Assembly: GCA_910589415.1 (NCBI GenBank)
Contig: OU342637.1
Span: forward strand, 24,465,162-24,529,161
Length of the DNA: 64,000 nt
Direction of reading: 5' to 3'
DNA from: Malachius bipustulatus
Taxonomy: Eukaryota; Arthropoda; Insecta; Coleoptera; Melyridae
Made by a program: the position numbers and the translations under genes. The notes beneath the pieces are model-generated. The model searched no databases. It was not told the origin of the DNA and saw nothing but the letters and a program-made list of their open reading frames with translations. This document shows positions 47,309-59,008 of this stretch, in pieces (the stretch's first letter is position 1; every line of letters starts with the position of its first letter).

Positions 47309-48811
47309 AATGTTACAAAATTTTTCTTTCAAATTAGTCTGTTAATAAAACTCATCAAAGACTTCAGACTTCTTTCAATAAATTTCAATTAAAAAAACTG
47401 CTTCCATTGAAAAACCGACTGTTGAGTGTTGATCGGAAAAAGAATAAAAGAAATAATAAAATAAAAGAAAGACCTAACCTAAAACCTAACTAATACAGTT
47501 CTTCTTCTTCTATTGTAATGGCTTGGAACTTGGACACTCTTTTGCATACAGCCACCAACTTACAATATTTTTCAACATTTAATATTTGACGATGACGTAT
47601 ATATTGACTTGACATTAATGTCAATATTCAAATTTGAATAGGTATCTAGTGATGCCAGTTGTGCTGTAGAATGTAAATTGTACTTAGGAAATTTCAAACC
47701 TACAGCCTCCTATAGTGCACAAAATAGTGGTTATAAGGTTTTTCGTTTTTTTGGCCGACGTTGTGGGCTTATTAGGCTTAGCTTATCTTCTGACGTTTTC
47801 AATATTAATCAGGTCACAACCTAATGAATGCTCTCGAGATATAAGTAATTTTCCATAAATTTATCCATTGTAATTATTGTTCGTAATGGGCTCCAAAATG
47901 GCAGACCTAGTCATTAAAATAATATACCTAACTCTATGCAGGCTTTTGTTGAAGGCAGAGACAAAGTCTACACCTACAAAGAGAGAGAACTATTTTTCTT
48001 GGGTATGTCTGCGTCAACCGTTGAGTTGTTGAGGTAGCGCTTGCGTTCAGACATACCGATCACTTACAATACAACCGTTGTTCAACTGTTGAGTATTTTT
48101 GTGAGCGTAAATATTTCACTCTCAGCACAGTCAACGTGTATGTTGCGGACATGCGCCAAGTGGGAAGTAAAAGTTGAAAGTAAGAATGCTCCTGATACAA
48201 TCAGCGACAAATAAATGCTAATAATTACTTCTATGAACTTGAATCGTATCCAGAAACATGTCACATATCTCTCGATGTCAACAATGCTCTCAGACTATTT
48301 CCAACATGTTGAAACAACTTAATTATTATACACTCAACCGTTTTGCGCTGCTATTCAACAGTTGACGTCAGGTGAACGTACCCATTGCCTCTAGTGGCGT
48401 CCATTTTTGAAGAGGGCAAATTCGTCTTGAACCGAGAAAAGTCTAGATACGTGGTATGGTGCAAAAAAATAAATACGACCCTGAACGGAGGTTTTTAAAT
48501 TCTCGGAATCGGCCAGTTTAGTGAAATTTTAACCCCATTGGTGCAACTTTTAGACATTCAAGAGTGTTTCCTATGCTATTCCCGAAAACATCTCTGGGTG
48601 TTTATTAGTACTCCTTCGAGATGTTTTAAATTATTGGAAAATACTGAGTGAAACAAACAGGGAAACGTTATGCCACTGCTGAATTAAAGGAAAATCTGTA
48701 TCATTAAAAACAATACAAGTGAATAATAAAAACATTATATTAGATCAGAAACATTTTACATTGTAACAAACTTTCAACCATCAGTAGTTTTATTTCTGGG
48801 ATGTGAAAAAC
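47309..48811. other. Upstream region of zinc-finger gene 1 and repeats
   Basis: 47580-47960 shares blocks with the region upstream of zinc-finger gene 2 (TTTGACG-TGACGT, GACATTAATGTCAA, GATGCCAGTTGTG, GGGCTCCAAAATGGCAGACC). 47997-48390 has several TCAACCGTTGAG-like palindromes and ends near the inverted copy of 37190-37226, probably a decayed element. ZW10 ends at 48812, with AATAAA (minus strand) at about 48789-48794. Confidence 0.5.
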
Positions 48812-50938
48812 TCACAAAATCTTCGCCAATAGTGACGCTCGATAATCAGTGTTCTGGAACAAGGCTCTAATTAGACTTTTAAGCTCTGCAGGCTTGAATT
48901 CCAGCGCGAGCGGTCCTTTACCATCAGCCCACCGATCATTTATATCCAACAAACTGGAACTCAACACAAACACCAGCTCGTTCAGTCTGTACCAACATCT
49001 CGAATACAAATTGACTTCTTTCGGATCCACGAACAGTTTCGGCCCACGAGAAACGACTATTCTCAGAACGTCAACCAATTGTCCCGATGCGACAGACGAG
49101 ATGTCCTCAAATTTAACGACTTCAACAATAAGAGACTTGCAGAGGGAATCGAAAATCGAACCCATAGTGTTATTGTAGATCTCGTACGGTAGTACTTTCC
49201 CCCAAACCGTTTTTAATAGCTCTTGTTGTCGTAAGCATTGCCGGATACATTTCTCCACTTTCGGATCCAATTTCTCCAAAGTCGGGGTGTTCTGCAATCC
49301 GGTTTCCTTCAAAATGTCATCGATTTGTTTAATCTGGCCCTTGACGTAGTTGGTAAAAGTTTCAGTCGCTACTATTTTCAATGTGTGTCCTTCATCGAAA
49401 ATCGGCGATTGGATATTTAATTTTGAAGCAATTTTCTGGGAGTATTCTTCATTTAACTTCACTATTTCGTGGGCCATAAAAAAGCAGTTGTTGTGGAATA
49501 AGGCGACTTGTTGAGGTATCGTCTGCAGTAACTTCTTATGGAATTCAGGAACAAACGTTATGTACATCTGGAAAATATTTTGTGCCGTACAGAGCAATCT
49601 ACCGGCGCTCACGTCAGGAGAGGTGATAATTTCCACAAGTATGGTTCTAACTAAACGCAATAGCTCTGAAACGCTTTTAGAGACGCAGCATTTTGAAAAG
49701 TCGTCTTTGTTTCTGAGCGGATTGTTGGGATCGTACGGCGAACCGACTTCTTCAACTTCATGCAAGTCTTTCTTCATTATTGATTGCGCTTTTTTCAAAA
49801 ACTCCTGACATTTTTTATTTATGAAGAGAATATCGATGTTATTAGCGTACTCGCTTATCGAATACGTGTCCTGGTTGAATATACGAGCGTCCATTAAAGC
49901 GGTTTCTAATTGTTTCACATCCTCCATTACAATGTTGTATTTTTCTAAACCATCATTTGTGGATGGTATTGTGAAGTGGAGACAGTTCTTGATTATTAAT
50001 TCCGATATATTCACTCTGATGTCTTCTCCCATGTAGCTGAGAGCAGTTTTATCACCTGCCAATATAAAGTTGAAGTGTGAATTGAAGAAGTTTAAAGTCG
50101 TTTTTATGTTGCTGAACACTTCCTTGTAAGGCATTTTTGTTGATTCGTCCATTATTGTAATATTCAAAACGTTGAAATCTTCATCTTCTTCAGTAATATT
50201 GACTTTTGTAGAATAATCAACAATTGGCACGAAAATATATTGCCACATAAATTTGGTCACCTCATCAAGGCAGGAGACATATTCTTCGATTTCGTATAAA
50301 ACTTGCGCAGCTTGAATCCACTCGCTATCATCTCTTCTAATCTTAATTGAAAAACTCTTCCCCTTTTCCCCCTCTTCATCCGTCAGCAAAATAACGTTCT
50401 CTTTAAAAATTTCTTTCAACTTCAATTGCAGGACAGTTTTCTCTGTACAGAGAATAATTTTCATCTTATCAATAACTGAGAGCCTCTCATCTTCAGGTAC
50501 ACTTTGTATCAAATCATCAACCTTCTTACACTCTTTCACTGACTGTAAATACTTCTTACTCTTCTGTTGCTCTCGAATGTTTATTATCCCTTCGTTTATT
50601 TTCAAAAGCGTTCCGATAAGGTTCAGTGACACGCTGACCTTCTCCAGAGAGGACGAGTAGTTATCAACATCATCGGCTGTCTTGATCAATTCTTTGGAAA
50701 CGATTTCCTTTAACGTTTCTTTCATTGACAGCACCTCCGTGCAAAGCCTGCTGGACTCTCGTATCAGTAACTTGCCGCGCTTGGGGCGCTCGCTGAAATT
50801 GACGTATATGCTGTCCACGAACGTGCTCACGGTTTCCTTTAAATTTTCAACGGCCAGACTTATTTCTGGTACATTTTTGTTGAGTTTCTCGATGTTGAAT
50901 TCATCAGCAGAGGATAATACTTCAGCAAGAAAGTTCAT
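48812..50938 (-). CDS. Zw10: ZW10, kinetochore and vesicle-tethering protein
   Basis: Intronless 708-residue frame of normal length for the family. N-terminal MNFLAEVLSSADEF and helical heptads come first, then IIKNCLHFTIPSTNDGLEKY and INKKCQEFLKKAQSIM in the middle, FHNNCFFMAHEIV, and the highly conserved end DRWADGKGPLALEF and LIRALFQNTDYRASLL. ZW10 is a subunit of the Rod-Zw10-Zwilch complex that recruits dynein and Mad proteins to unattached kinetochores. In interphase it is part of the NRZ tether for Golgi-to-ER vesicles. The gene lies between two zinc-finger paralogues and is flanked by repeats. Absence of introns may be ancestral or result from retroposition; no poly(A) tract or duplication was noticed. 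Confidence 0.95.
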   Translation of the reverse strand: MNFLAEVLSSADEFNIEKLNKNVPEISLAVENLKETVSTFVDSIYVNFSERPKRGKLLIRESSRLCTEVLSMKETLKEIVSKELIKTADDVDNYSSSLEKVSVSLNLIGTLLKINEGIINIREQQKSKKYLQSVKECKKVDDLIQSVPEDERLSVIDKMKIILCTEKTVLQLKLKEIFKENVILLTDEEGEKGKSFSIKIRRDDSEWIQAAQVLYEIEEYVSCLDEVTKFMWQYIFVPIVDYSTKVNITEEDEDFNVLNITIMDESTKMPYKEVFSNIKTTLNFFNSHFNFILAGDKTALSYMGEDIRVNISELIIKNCLHFTIPSTNDGLEKYNIVMEDVKQLETALMDARIFNQDTYSISEYANNIDILFINKKCQEFLKKAQSIMKKDLHEVEEVGSPYDPNNPLRNKDDFSKCCVSKSVSELLRLVRTILVEIITSPDVSAGRLLCTAQNIFQMYITFVPEFHKKLLQTIPQQVALFHNNCFFMAHEIVKLNEEYSQKIASKLNIQSPIFDEGHTLKIVATETFTNYVKGQIKQIDDILKETGLQNTPTLEKLDPKVEKCIRQCLRQQELLKTVWGKVLPYEIYNNTMGSIFDSLCKSLIVEVVKFEDISSVASGQLVDVLRIVVSRGPKLFVDPKEVNLYSRCWYRLNELVFVLSSSLLDINDRWADGKGPLALEFKPAELKSLIRALFQNTDYRASLLAKIL

Positions 50939-53234
50939 TGTTATTTGTTATTGTTAATCGTCAGCTACAATTATTATTGGTCTGGTATGGATACACAACA
51001 TCCACAATTTGCGAGGAATAAATTATAAAGAAAAATTCATATCGCCATTATCATTCTTTCAAAAATGATACTTTTTGTTTTGAATTAAAAGATTTAATTA
51101 AAAATTATTAGAACTAATTAATTACAACTCAACAGTCAACAGTCAACACCAATCCAAATACCAAATCAAAATAAATTGAATTGAAAACTGAAGTCTTCTT
51201 CTTATATACTTTACGTATATTAATGGCCTCATCTTCTACATTTAGCCAGCTGCCACTGCTGCCAGTAATGAATTGGCGGTGTTCGGAAGTTATATTTTTT
51301 TTCCTTTTCTAGATTATTCTTACATTTTAAACGCTACTGGAAATATTTCGGCTTTTGGTGAGAGAGATACGTATGTTACAGAACTTACAGAACACAGGTG
51401 TAGGCCTAAAACGCGGCGAAGATCTTAAATATTAGCATATTAGATAAAAGAAGATAGAAAACAGAAAAGTGATAATGAATAATGATAAAAAACATTATCT
51501 GTTTTGGCTATGGACCTATTTTGGTACCGGATTTTTTTTTAAATCAACTATATAAATCTGATTCCTAACAAAAAACAGATAACCATCTAACAAAAAAATA
51601 ATCTACTCCTATACATACTCAAACTGACAATTCATCATCTCATCAGTCACCATCACCATTCACCAGTCACCACTCACCAGAACGTCACAGTTGCTCACAT
51701 GTACTCTGTACACGACGGTCATTGATTCTAGACATTTCTGGACGTTTCACTATCACTGGTGGCTCCAGACTCCAGGCACAGACGTCGCAATCACTCGAAC
51801 ATGCGCAGAACCAATCTAGGCAATTACGGGCAATTTTGCATTAGAATATTCCAGTCATACCGCCACAAAATTTTTCATCAACTATTGCCTTTAATAAAAT
51901 GAAGCATGTCTGCCAGATAAAACACAAACAATAATTGGTAGGTGTGTAAGTGAACTACACCAATCAATGATCTACAAATCATAGAACAAATAAATAAAAA
52001 CATGACTACTTGCGTAATAAACTTTGTTAGAGTAAAGAAACTAACCTGGAACAGTAACGACGTCTGCTGACGTGTGCATGTGGTACTGAGTTTATTACTA
52101 ATTTCAATTTGGCATTGGTTGTATTTCAAGGAGGATGAACAACACGAGTCGTTGTAGGGTACCTGTATTACCGACACTGGCGCATACTTGCCTTAGTGTC
52201 GGTAATACAGGTACCCTAAGTCGTTGTGATCTCAGAATATTCTGATTGAGGATAAAATAACATTTCAATTTGACAGATGAATTCAAATTAATTATGACAG
52301 ATGATTTTCGAACTACTAAAGTTATTTTGAAATTATTTAGTAAAATGAGCTCAGACATGAAAAATTTTGTGGATCACAATACATAATACATGATATAATA
52401 GCAGCTAGAATTTTCATGACGTGATCAGCTGACTATGTAATATAATATTTTTTTAGATATTTGTAAATAAAAATGAACCCAGGATAATAATTATTCCACA
52501 GTGTCTTCTGTTACAGTTTTAGAAATATTTTTTCAAGTTATTTAGATAGTTTTATACAAAATGTTAAAGAGTGAACAAGGGACCGCGATCGACCTCACAA
52601 CATTTCAAGAAAAAAACTTTTGAAATCTAATTCTTTACACCAACAAGGGAAATCCCAAGCAATAATTAAAAAATTTCAAAAAGGAACCTTCAAAAACTAT
52701 TCAATCGAAAATTTCAAATTCATCCGCTCCACCTGCATGGAGGGGGAATGGGGAGAAATTTCCCAAAAGTTTTCATCCCTAAAATTCGCATCTATTCTTT
52801 AAAAACCCTGGGTTCTCATTTCAAAGTTGGTGCCCTCCCCTAGGGAGTGGCAGTTTGTTGGTCAAGTTCGGTATCATTGGATGTCCTTCTTCCAGAGGAA
52901 CAGCTTTCATAATCCACTTTTTTTTAAGGGATGCTTAGTTTTGGATATATTTCAACGTGTTCAGATAAAATGAGCACCTGTATAAAATTAACAATAAATT
53001 TAATGATTCAAACATGAGTTTTTTGATTCACAAATTTCATAACATTTACTATAGCAGTAGTCACATTATAACACAACAAAATAATAATTATTATAAAAAT
53101 ATATAAATAAAAACAATTAAATTTATGTAAATCAACAAGATTCCGAAACATCTATTGTCATTTCTCTTCATTTTCATGTTTAAATTTACAATTTTCTGTA
53201 AAATAACTTGAAATTTTTGTACTTCATTAAAACA
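50939..53234. other. Intergenic region, ZW10 to zinc-finger gene 2
   Basis: It contains a 63-bp hairpin insertion at 52156-52218 and the 3' flank of zinc-finger gene 2. 52640-53230 is duplicated at about 54870-55455 (CTCCCCTAGGGAGTGG at 52835 and 55003). CACCA/CACTCACC repeats lie at 51645-51680. No gene is supported. Confidence 0.5.
52156..52218. mobile_element. 63-bp hairpin insertion (micro-MITE) with a 9-bp direct repeat
   Basis: Perfect 22-bp arms: AGGGTACCTGTATTACCGAC and onward at 52156-52177, and its reverse complement at 52196-52217, with an 18-bp loop. AGTCGTTGT occurs on both sides (52147-52155 and 52219-52227), as expected of a transposition target duplication. Confidence 0.8.
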
Positions 53235-54062
53235 TTACTGGGATTTGCTAACTTCGCCTTTTTGTGCATGTTTACGTCTATAATGTTGGGTGAAATTACC
53301 CTTCTCTTTAGTTTCATATGAACATTCTCCACATTTATACACTTCCGCATTTTTAGTATGTTTTATTTTATAATGCTTGGTCAAAAAACCCTTATCTTTT
53401 GTTTCATATGAACATTCTTCACACTTATACATTTCAACTTCTTCTATATGCTTCAGTGTTTGATGCCTGATGAAATTACCCTTATATCTTGTTTCATATG
53501 AACATTCTTCACATTTAAACACTATAGCATCTATAGCATGTTTTAGTTTATAATGCTTGTTGAAAGTACCTTTAATTCTTGTTTCATATGAACATTCTCC
53601 ACATTTATATACTTCCGTATCTTTGGCATGTTTTATTTTATGATGATTGGTCAAATAACTTTTAATTCTTGTTTCATAAGAACATTCCTGACATTTAAAA
53701 AGTGGAGCTTGTTCTAAATAGACATCGTCACACATTTCACGTTGATCTCTTAATAATCCAGCATTGCTTGTCCCCGCAATCAGCTCCCATTTTGGTTTGT
53801 CTTCTCCGATGCCAATTTCTTCTTTTAATTCAAAAATTTCTGCTTGCGCTGGATGCACATCATCTTCTGAGTTCTCGTTCTCAGGTTCCTGTTCTATAGA
53901 ACCGAGTGGAACAGTGTTCTTCAAATTATTTGATTGAGCAGCAGCAGATCGATCGCAGCTTGAATCTGAATCGCATTGTCCATTTTCAGACTTCCCCAAT
54001 AACATTGAAGAGATGAAGGAGTCCTCATCCACATCACCATTTTCTAACGCTTGGAAACTCAT
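53235..54062 (-). CDS. C2H2 zinc-finger protein 2 of the cluster, 5 fingers
   Basis: Single-exon, 275 residues, start ATG 54062 (MSFQALENGDVDEDS). An acidic N-terminus (IEQEPENENSEDDVHPAQ, then EEIGIGEDKPKWEL) is followed by five C2H2 fingers (C-X2-C-X12-H-X4-H) with linkers like KDTEVYK and the C-terminus HAQKGEVSKSQ. It is the closest relative of zinc-finger gene 3, to which coding ends and both flanks are similar, but it has fewer than half as many fingers. Probably a nuclear DNA-binding protein. The frame is intact. Confidence 0.88.
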   Translation of the reverse strand: MSFQALENGDVDEDSFISSMLLGKSENGQCDSDSSCDRSAAAQSNNLKNTVPLGSIEQEPENENSEDDVHPAQAEIFELKEEIGIGEDKPKWELIAGTSNAGLLRDQREMCDDVYLEQAPLFKCQECSYETRIKSYLTNHHKIKHAKDTEVYKCGECSYETRIKGTFNKHYKLKHAIDAIVFKCEECSYETRYKGNFIRHQTLKHIEEVEMYKCEECSYETKDKGFLTKHYKIKHTKNAEVYKCGECSYETKEKGNFTQHYRRKHAQKGEVSKSQ

Positions 54063-55459
54063 GATGTTAATTTTTTATTTAATTAATATGAATTAAAGTC
54101 AATCAAAGAAAAAACTACCTTCACTGGGAAATTGCTGATCAGAAAATGAAATAAAATTTTGAATTTTGAGATACCTAATCTAACTTACGTTTTCGACAAT
54201 TAATTTTTGACGTTGACGTAATGTTAATTTGACATAAATGTCAATTATTAAATATTACTTCTTCTTTTTCTTATCTTTCTTTAGCCTCTACTGCTGTACT
54301 TAGCCATCCTCACAAATTAAATGTGAAATTATTGTGATGCCAGCTGTGGAATAGTGCGGAATAACGTAAATTATTGTACTCAGGAACTCAGGAAATTTCT
54401 AACCTAAAGTGAACAACAGATACAACAGCAAACATATAAATGGTCTTTTGCCCGCTGAGATTGTGAATTTTGCTAATAACTTCTAACGTTTTCAATGTTA
54501 CTTAGATCACAACAATCACAACCTATACATATAGTTATTGTTCCCATTCCCAATAATAGGCTGATGGTTTTCCATAATACAATTACAATTTTATTAGAAT
54601 TATTAGGATGGGCTCCAAAATGGCCGACCTAGGCTTTAAAATAAAATCCTAAAATAGGTAATACCTAGCAAAACACCAGGGAGAACTATAAACATATATG
54701 GGTCATAGATGATTATAAAAATGGAACTATGAAACGAAGATCGGTGATTTACTGGTCATCAGTTTAAAAACTTCAAATAAACTAATAATTAAAAATTCAC
54801 TCTTAAAAGAATGCAGTTGACAATAAAATTGTCAATCAAATAGTCCAATTAAATAATTATCCAACCAAAAATTTCCAAAATCACCCGCCACACCTGCATG
54901 GAGGGGGAATAGAAAGAAATTTTCCAAGTGTTTTCATCCCTAAAATCCGCATCTATTCTTTAAAAACCCTGAATTCTCATTTTCAAAGTTGCTGCCCTCC
55001 CCTAGGGAGTGGGAGTTGGTTGGTCAAGTTTGGTATCATTGGATGTCCCCCCTTCCATAGGAAGTAGGAACAATCAACTTACATAACCCACTACCCACTT
55101 TTTTTTAAGAGATGCTTAGTTTTGGATACATGATACATTTAATGTGTTCAGATAAAATGAGCAGGTGTATAAAATTAACAACAAATTTAATGATTCAAAC
55201 AAAAAAAAGTTACAATTTTTTACTTTTTTTTTTATTCACAAATTTCATCACATTTACTATAGCAGCAGTCAGTCAGTCACATTAAAAAACAACAAAATAA
55301 TAATTATAACAATAAATTATAATTATAAATAAAAACAATAATTATTAAAATTATCCAATATCAACAAGATTCAGAAACATCGTCAGTTCTCTTCATTTTC
55401 ATGTTTAGATTGACAATTTTCTGTAAAATAACTTGAAATTTTTGTACTTCATTAAAACA
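54063..55459. other. Spacer between zinc-finger genes 2 and 3 (duplicated flanks)
   Basis: The right part (54870-55455) duplicates the 3' flank of gene 2. The left part (54180-54660) shares promoter-side blocks with gene 1 (TTGACGTTGACGTAATG, GACATAAATGTCAA, GGGCTCCAAAATGGCCGACC). No gene. Confidence 0.6.
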
Positions 55460-56824
55460 TTACTGGGATTTGCTAACTTCACCTTTTTGTGCATGTTTAC
55501 GTCTATAATGCTTGGTCAAATAACCCTTATCTTTTGTTTCATATGAACATTCTTCACATTTATACAGTTCAGAATCTTCAGCATGCTTTAGTTTATAATG
55601 CTTGGTCAAATGATCTTTTCTTCTTGTTGTATATGAACATTCTGCACATTTGTACACTTTAGCATCTTTAGCATGTTTTACTTTATAATGCTTGGTCAAA
55701 TAACCCTTATCTTTTGCTTCATATGAACATTCTTCACACTTATACATTTCAACTTCGTTTGTATGTGTCACTTTTTGATGCCTGATGAAATTATCCTTAT
55801 TTTTTGTTTCATATGAACATTCTGCACATTTGTACACTTTAGCATCTTTAGCATGTTTTACTTTATAATGCTTGGTCAAATAACCCTTATCTTTTGCTTC
55901 ATATGAACATTCTTCACACTTATACATTTCAACTTCGTTTGTATGTGTCACTTTTTGATGCCTGATGAAATTACCCTTATCTTTTGTTTCATATGAACAT
56001 TCTTCACATTTATACAGTTCAGAATCTTTAGCATGCTTTAGTTTATAATGCTTGGTCAAATTACCTTTAACTCTTGTTTCATATGAACATTCTCCACATT
56101 TGTACACTTCCGCATCTTTAGCATGTTTTACTTTATAATGCTGGGTCAAATAACCCTTATCTTTTGTTTCATATGAACATTCTTCACACTTATACATTTC
56201 AACTTCGTTTGTATGTTTTATTTTCTGATGCCTGATGAAATTACCCTTATCTTTTGTTTCATATGAACATTCTTCACATTTGTACACTTCCGCATCTTTA
56301 GCATGTTTTATTTTATAGTGTTGAGTGAAATAGCCTTTATATTTAGTTTCAAATGAACATTCCTGACATTTGTACATTGGTGCATCAGAGGAATGTCTAA
56401 ATTTATAATGTCTCATCAAAGCAAGTACCGTTCTTGTTTCAAAAGAACAATCCTCGCATTTATACACTTGAGCTTGTCCTGAATGGACATCGTCATCGTC
56501 ACACAGATCACGTTGATCTCTTAATAATCCAGCATTGCTTGTCCCTGCAATCAGCTCCCGTGGTGGTTTGTGTTCTCTGATGCCAATTTCATCTTTTAAT
56601 TCAAAAATTTCTGCTTGCGCTTGATGCACCTCATCTTCTGAGTTCTCGTTCTCAGGTTCCTGTTTTATAGAGCCGAGTGGAACAGTGTTCTCCAAATTAT
56701 TTAATTGATTAGCAGCAGATCGATCGCAGCTTGAATCTGAATCGCATTGTCCATTTTCAGACTTCAACAACTTTGAAGAGATTGAGTCATCCAAATCACC
56801 ATTTTCTAATGCTTGGAAACTCAT
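55460..56824 (-). CDS. C2H2 zinc-finger protein 3 of the cluster, 11 fingers
   Basis: Single-exon, 454 residues, start ATG 56824 (MSFQALENGDLDDS). The acidic N-terminus is nearly that of gene 2. Eleven C2H2 fingers follow at a strict 30-residue period. Fingers 6-7 and 8-9 are nearly identical at DNA level with a 180-bp offset (55650-55830 against 55830-56010), a recent duplication of a two-finger unit. The C-terminus HAQKGEVSKSQ is shared with gene 2. The finger-number difference between genes 2 and 3 points to unequal crossing over within the array. Confidence 0.88.
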   Translation of the reverse strand: MSFQALENGDLDDSISSKLLKSENGQCDSDSSCDRSAANQLNNLENTVPLGSIKQEPENENSEDEVHQAQAEIFELKDEIGIREHKPPRELIAGTSNAGLLRDQRDLCDDDDVHSGQAQVYKCEDCSFETRTVLALMRHYKFRHSSDAPMYKCQECSFETKYKGYFTQHYKIKHAKDAEVYKCEECSYETKDKGNFIRHQKIKHTNEVEMYKCEECSYETKDKGYLTQHYKVKHAKDAEVYKCGECSYETRVKGNLTKHYKLKHAKDSELYKCEECSYETKDKGNFIRHQKVTHTNEVEMYKCEECSYEAKDKGYLTKHYKVKHAKDAKVYKCAECSYETKNKDNFIRHQKVTHTNEVEMYKCEECSYEAKDKGYLTKHYKVKHAKDAKVYKCAECSYTTRRKDHLTKHYKLKHAEDSELYKCEECSYETKDKGYLTKHYRRKHAQKGEVSKSQ

Positions 56825-58937
56825 GATGTTAATTTTTTTAATTAATCTTAATTAAACTCAATAGAATCAAAAACTATTACCTTCATTGGCAAATTGGTGG
56901 TGGAAAGAAAAAAGATACAAGATTTTGAATCTTGAGAAACCTAACCTAAATTTCTTTCTTCTTCTTCTTCTCCTTTTTTGGCTTCTACTTATGTACTTAG
57001 CCAGCCTCACTTCTTTTACTAATTTTCGTTTTGGAGCCGACTGTATATCTCTATACGTCTGGAACTGGGTCCATGGTCTGCTTCCGTTAACTTTCTTCCT
57101 CTATTGTTACTACATAGCACTGTTCGGTATGGGTGTATAGACGTATACTGTATACTTATTGAACTCTTGTAATCTTCTCTGTACGGGGAGGTTGTTGGTA
57201 AAACGTCACAACAAAGGACAAACTTTTCTCTCTCTGCGGCATTCACAGAGCCTTGGACAATACCGAAATATGCCTTGGATAGGTTCCCAGGATCTAGGAG
57301 GGCAAATAATAACAATAGTAAGGATTAATACATCGATATAGGTAAGCGTCATTAATTCCTAGATACAGTTTTCCAACTGTAACATTCAAAGTATATCCCA
57401 TTTCAGACGTTTTTGGATTCAAGTTGGCTGTGATATTTTTTCTTCAAGTTGGATACCCTGGACAGTCGATTTGAGCTAAAAAAGTTCAAATGACTTCCCA
57501 CTTCACTCATATGCCATTAGGATTAATTTCTTACCTAATAAAAATATGTTTGACGTATGAAAACAATAATTCAATAATATACGATTGTTGTTATTTTTTA
57601 GTAAAAAATATTTAATTATTAGACGTTCAGTAACTTCATTCAAAAAGTTCTGTCAGATTTTCAGCATCTTATTTCAATCCTTTTAAAATTGAAAAGAACT
57701 TAAATCTCCTTTGAATACTACATTATTATATTATAATGCCAAAAGTAATTGAAATGTGTGGCACAGTGTCTACCGAAAACCAACACAAAGAGATCGTTAT
57801 TTACACAAGAACTCCAATCAACACCCAGCCCAAAAACGAGCTCTGTAATACAAACCCCGGTGAATCGTGCTTCCCGAATTTGTGAGACTCAGTCCTACAC
57901 CTCGAAGAAGATCCCAAACAGCACAATAACATCCAGTCGATGTCCATTTTTTACTACTGTGGACTTCCATGACATCCATTGGCCATTCACATATGGACAT
58001 CGTACATTCAGTGGATGTCCAGTGGATGATACGAATGACACAGTTTGGGACCTCCATTGTTAGTCCTTCAGTGGACATTGTATGGATTAAAATCTGGACT
58101 ACTTTTGGATCAAATTTGTATAATTAAAAAAATGTCCTTTGGACATCCATTGTCACAAACATGGACGTTCATTAGCGTACATTATGTGGATCAATAATGA
58201 ACAATTTTCATCCGTACGGAAATTGTGTGGTAACTGACATTACTAAAAAAGCAAATTCGGAGAAGCGTTTAGCAGAAAATAGAAGATTTTTCTCGCTTGC
58301 CGCTTCTCTGAAATTGCTGTTCTTGAAATGTCAGCTTACCCCACACATGATACAACTACACAATTTATTTACACACTGACACTGTTTATTTGTATTATAT
58401 TATGACTGCACACAATTTCCGTACTGATTGATGAGGGTTTTGCTTTAGTGGGACCGCAATAAACAAACTCTCAATATCTAATAAACCTCGAAAACTGAAA
58501 GATTAATACGACCAGTGTCCAGTGTCGTCATTGAAGGCGAAATGAATTTTGATTTTTATTTTTAGGTTAGGTATAACTTGTATGCATAGACCTAGAATAT
58601 AATGGACGAACCTTTGAGACTAAAATTTGTTGCCAACCAAAGTTAGGCAACCATACATACAAGTAAGGGCAAAGCGAGGAATTCAATTCAACAAAACAAA
58701 TTCAAACAAAGAATAATCAAAAATTCCGCATTCTTGGTGTTTTTTGAGTGATAGAACAATAATTAATGTTAATATTATTATCTGACATTAGTATAAATAA
58801 ATAAATATTTATTATTGCCTTGTATGGAAATTGTAGGTGTATAACAAATAGATCTGATTTTAATATCCATACTGGTTAAAAGCATATTAATATTTACTTT
58901 AAATTCTTCTCTGTGGATTTAAAATTTAATATTAATA
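56825..58937. other. Upstream of zinc-finger gene 3, then repeats
   Basis: No gene is supported. 56940-57010 has a CTTCTTCTTCTTCTCC run like those near other genes in this window. 57914-58200 is a GGACGTCC-family relative. The remainder is AT-rich. Short open frames here (57019-57315, 57749-58063) show no family motif. Confidence 0.45.
57914..58200. repeat. Decayed relative of the GGACGTCC foldback element
   Basis: CCCAAACAGCACAATAACATCC at the left edge matches the reverse complement of the right end of the 42.3-43.2 kb element. It is followed by degenerate GGACATCCA/TGGATGTCC words. The right end is not clear. Confidence 0.6.
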
Positions 58938-59008
58938 ATGGTCCAGTCTTGTGCAGCTTATAATTGTGTAAATCGTGTATCAAAATTAACAGATATATAT
59001 TTTCATAG
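58938..59008 (+). pseudogene. Orphan THAP-domain first exon
   Basis: ATG 58938 starts MVQSCAAYNCVNRVSKLTDI then YFHR, with a donor GTAAGT at 59009. This is the zinc-coordinating start of a THAP domain (C-X4-C). It ends in the same phase as the THAP first exon of the P-like gene at 62.8 kb. No matching second exon follows before repeat A at 59380, so it looks like a stranded remnant. Confidence 0.6.

Noticed and set aside
53235..56824. Regular ~90-bp repeats suggesting a CRISPR array or satellite
   Set aside because: The period is one zinc finger (30 codons) within an intact reading frame.
57019..58078. Open frames of 86-104 codons near 57-58 kb
   Set aside because: They overlap repeat sequence, including GGACGTCC-type words, and show no recognisable domain.
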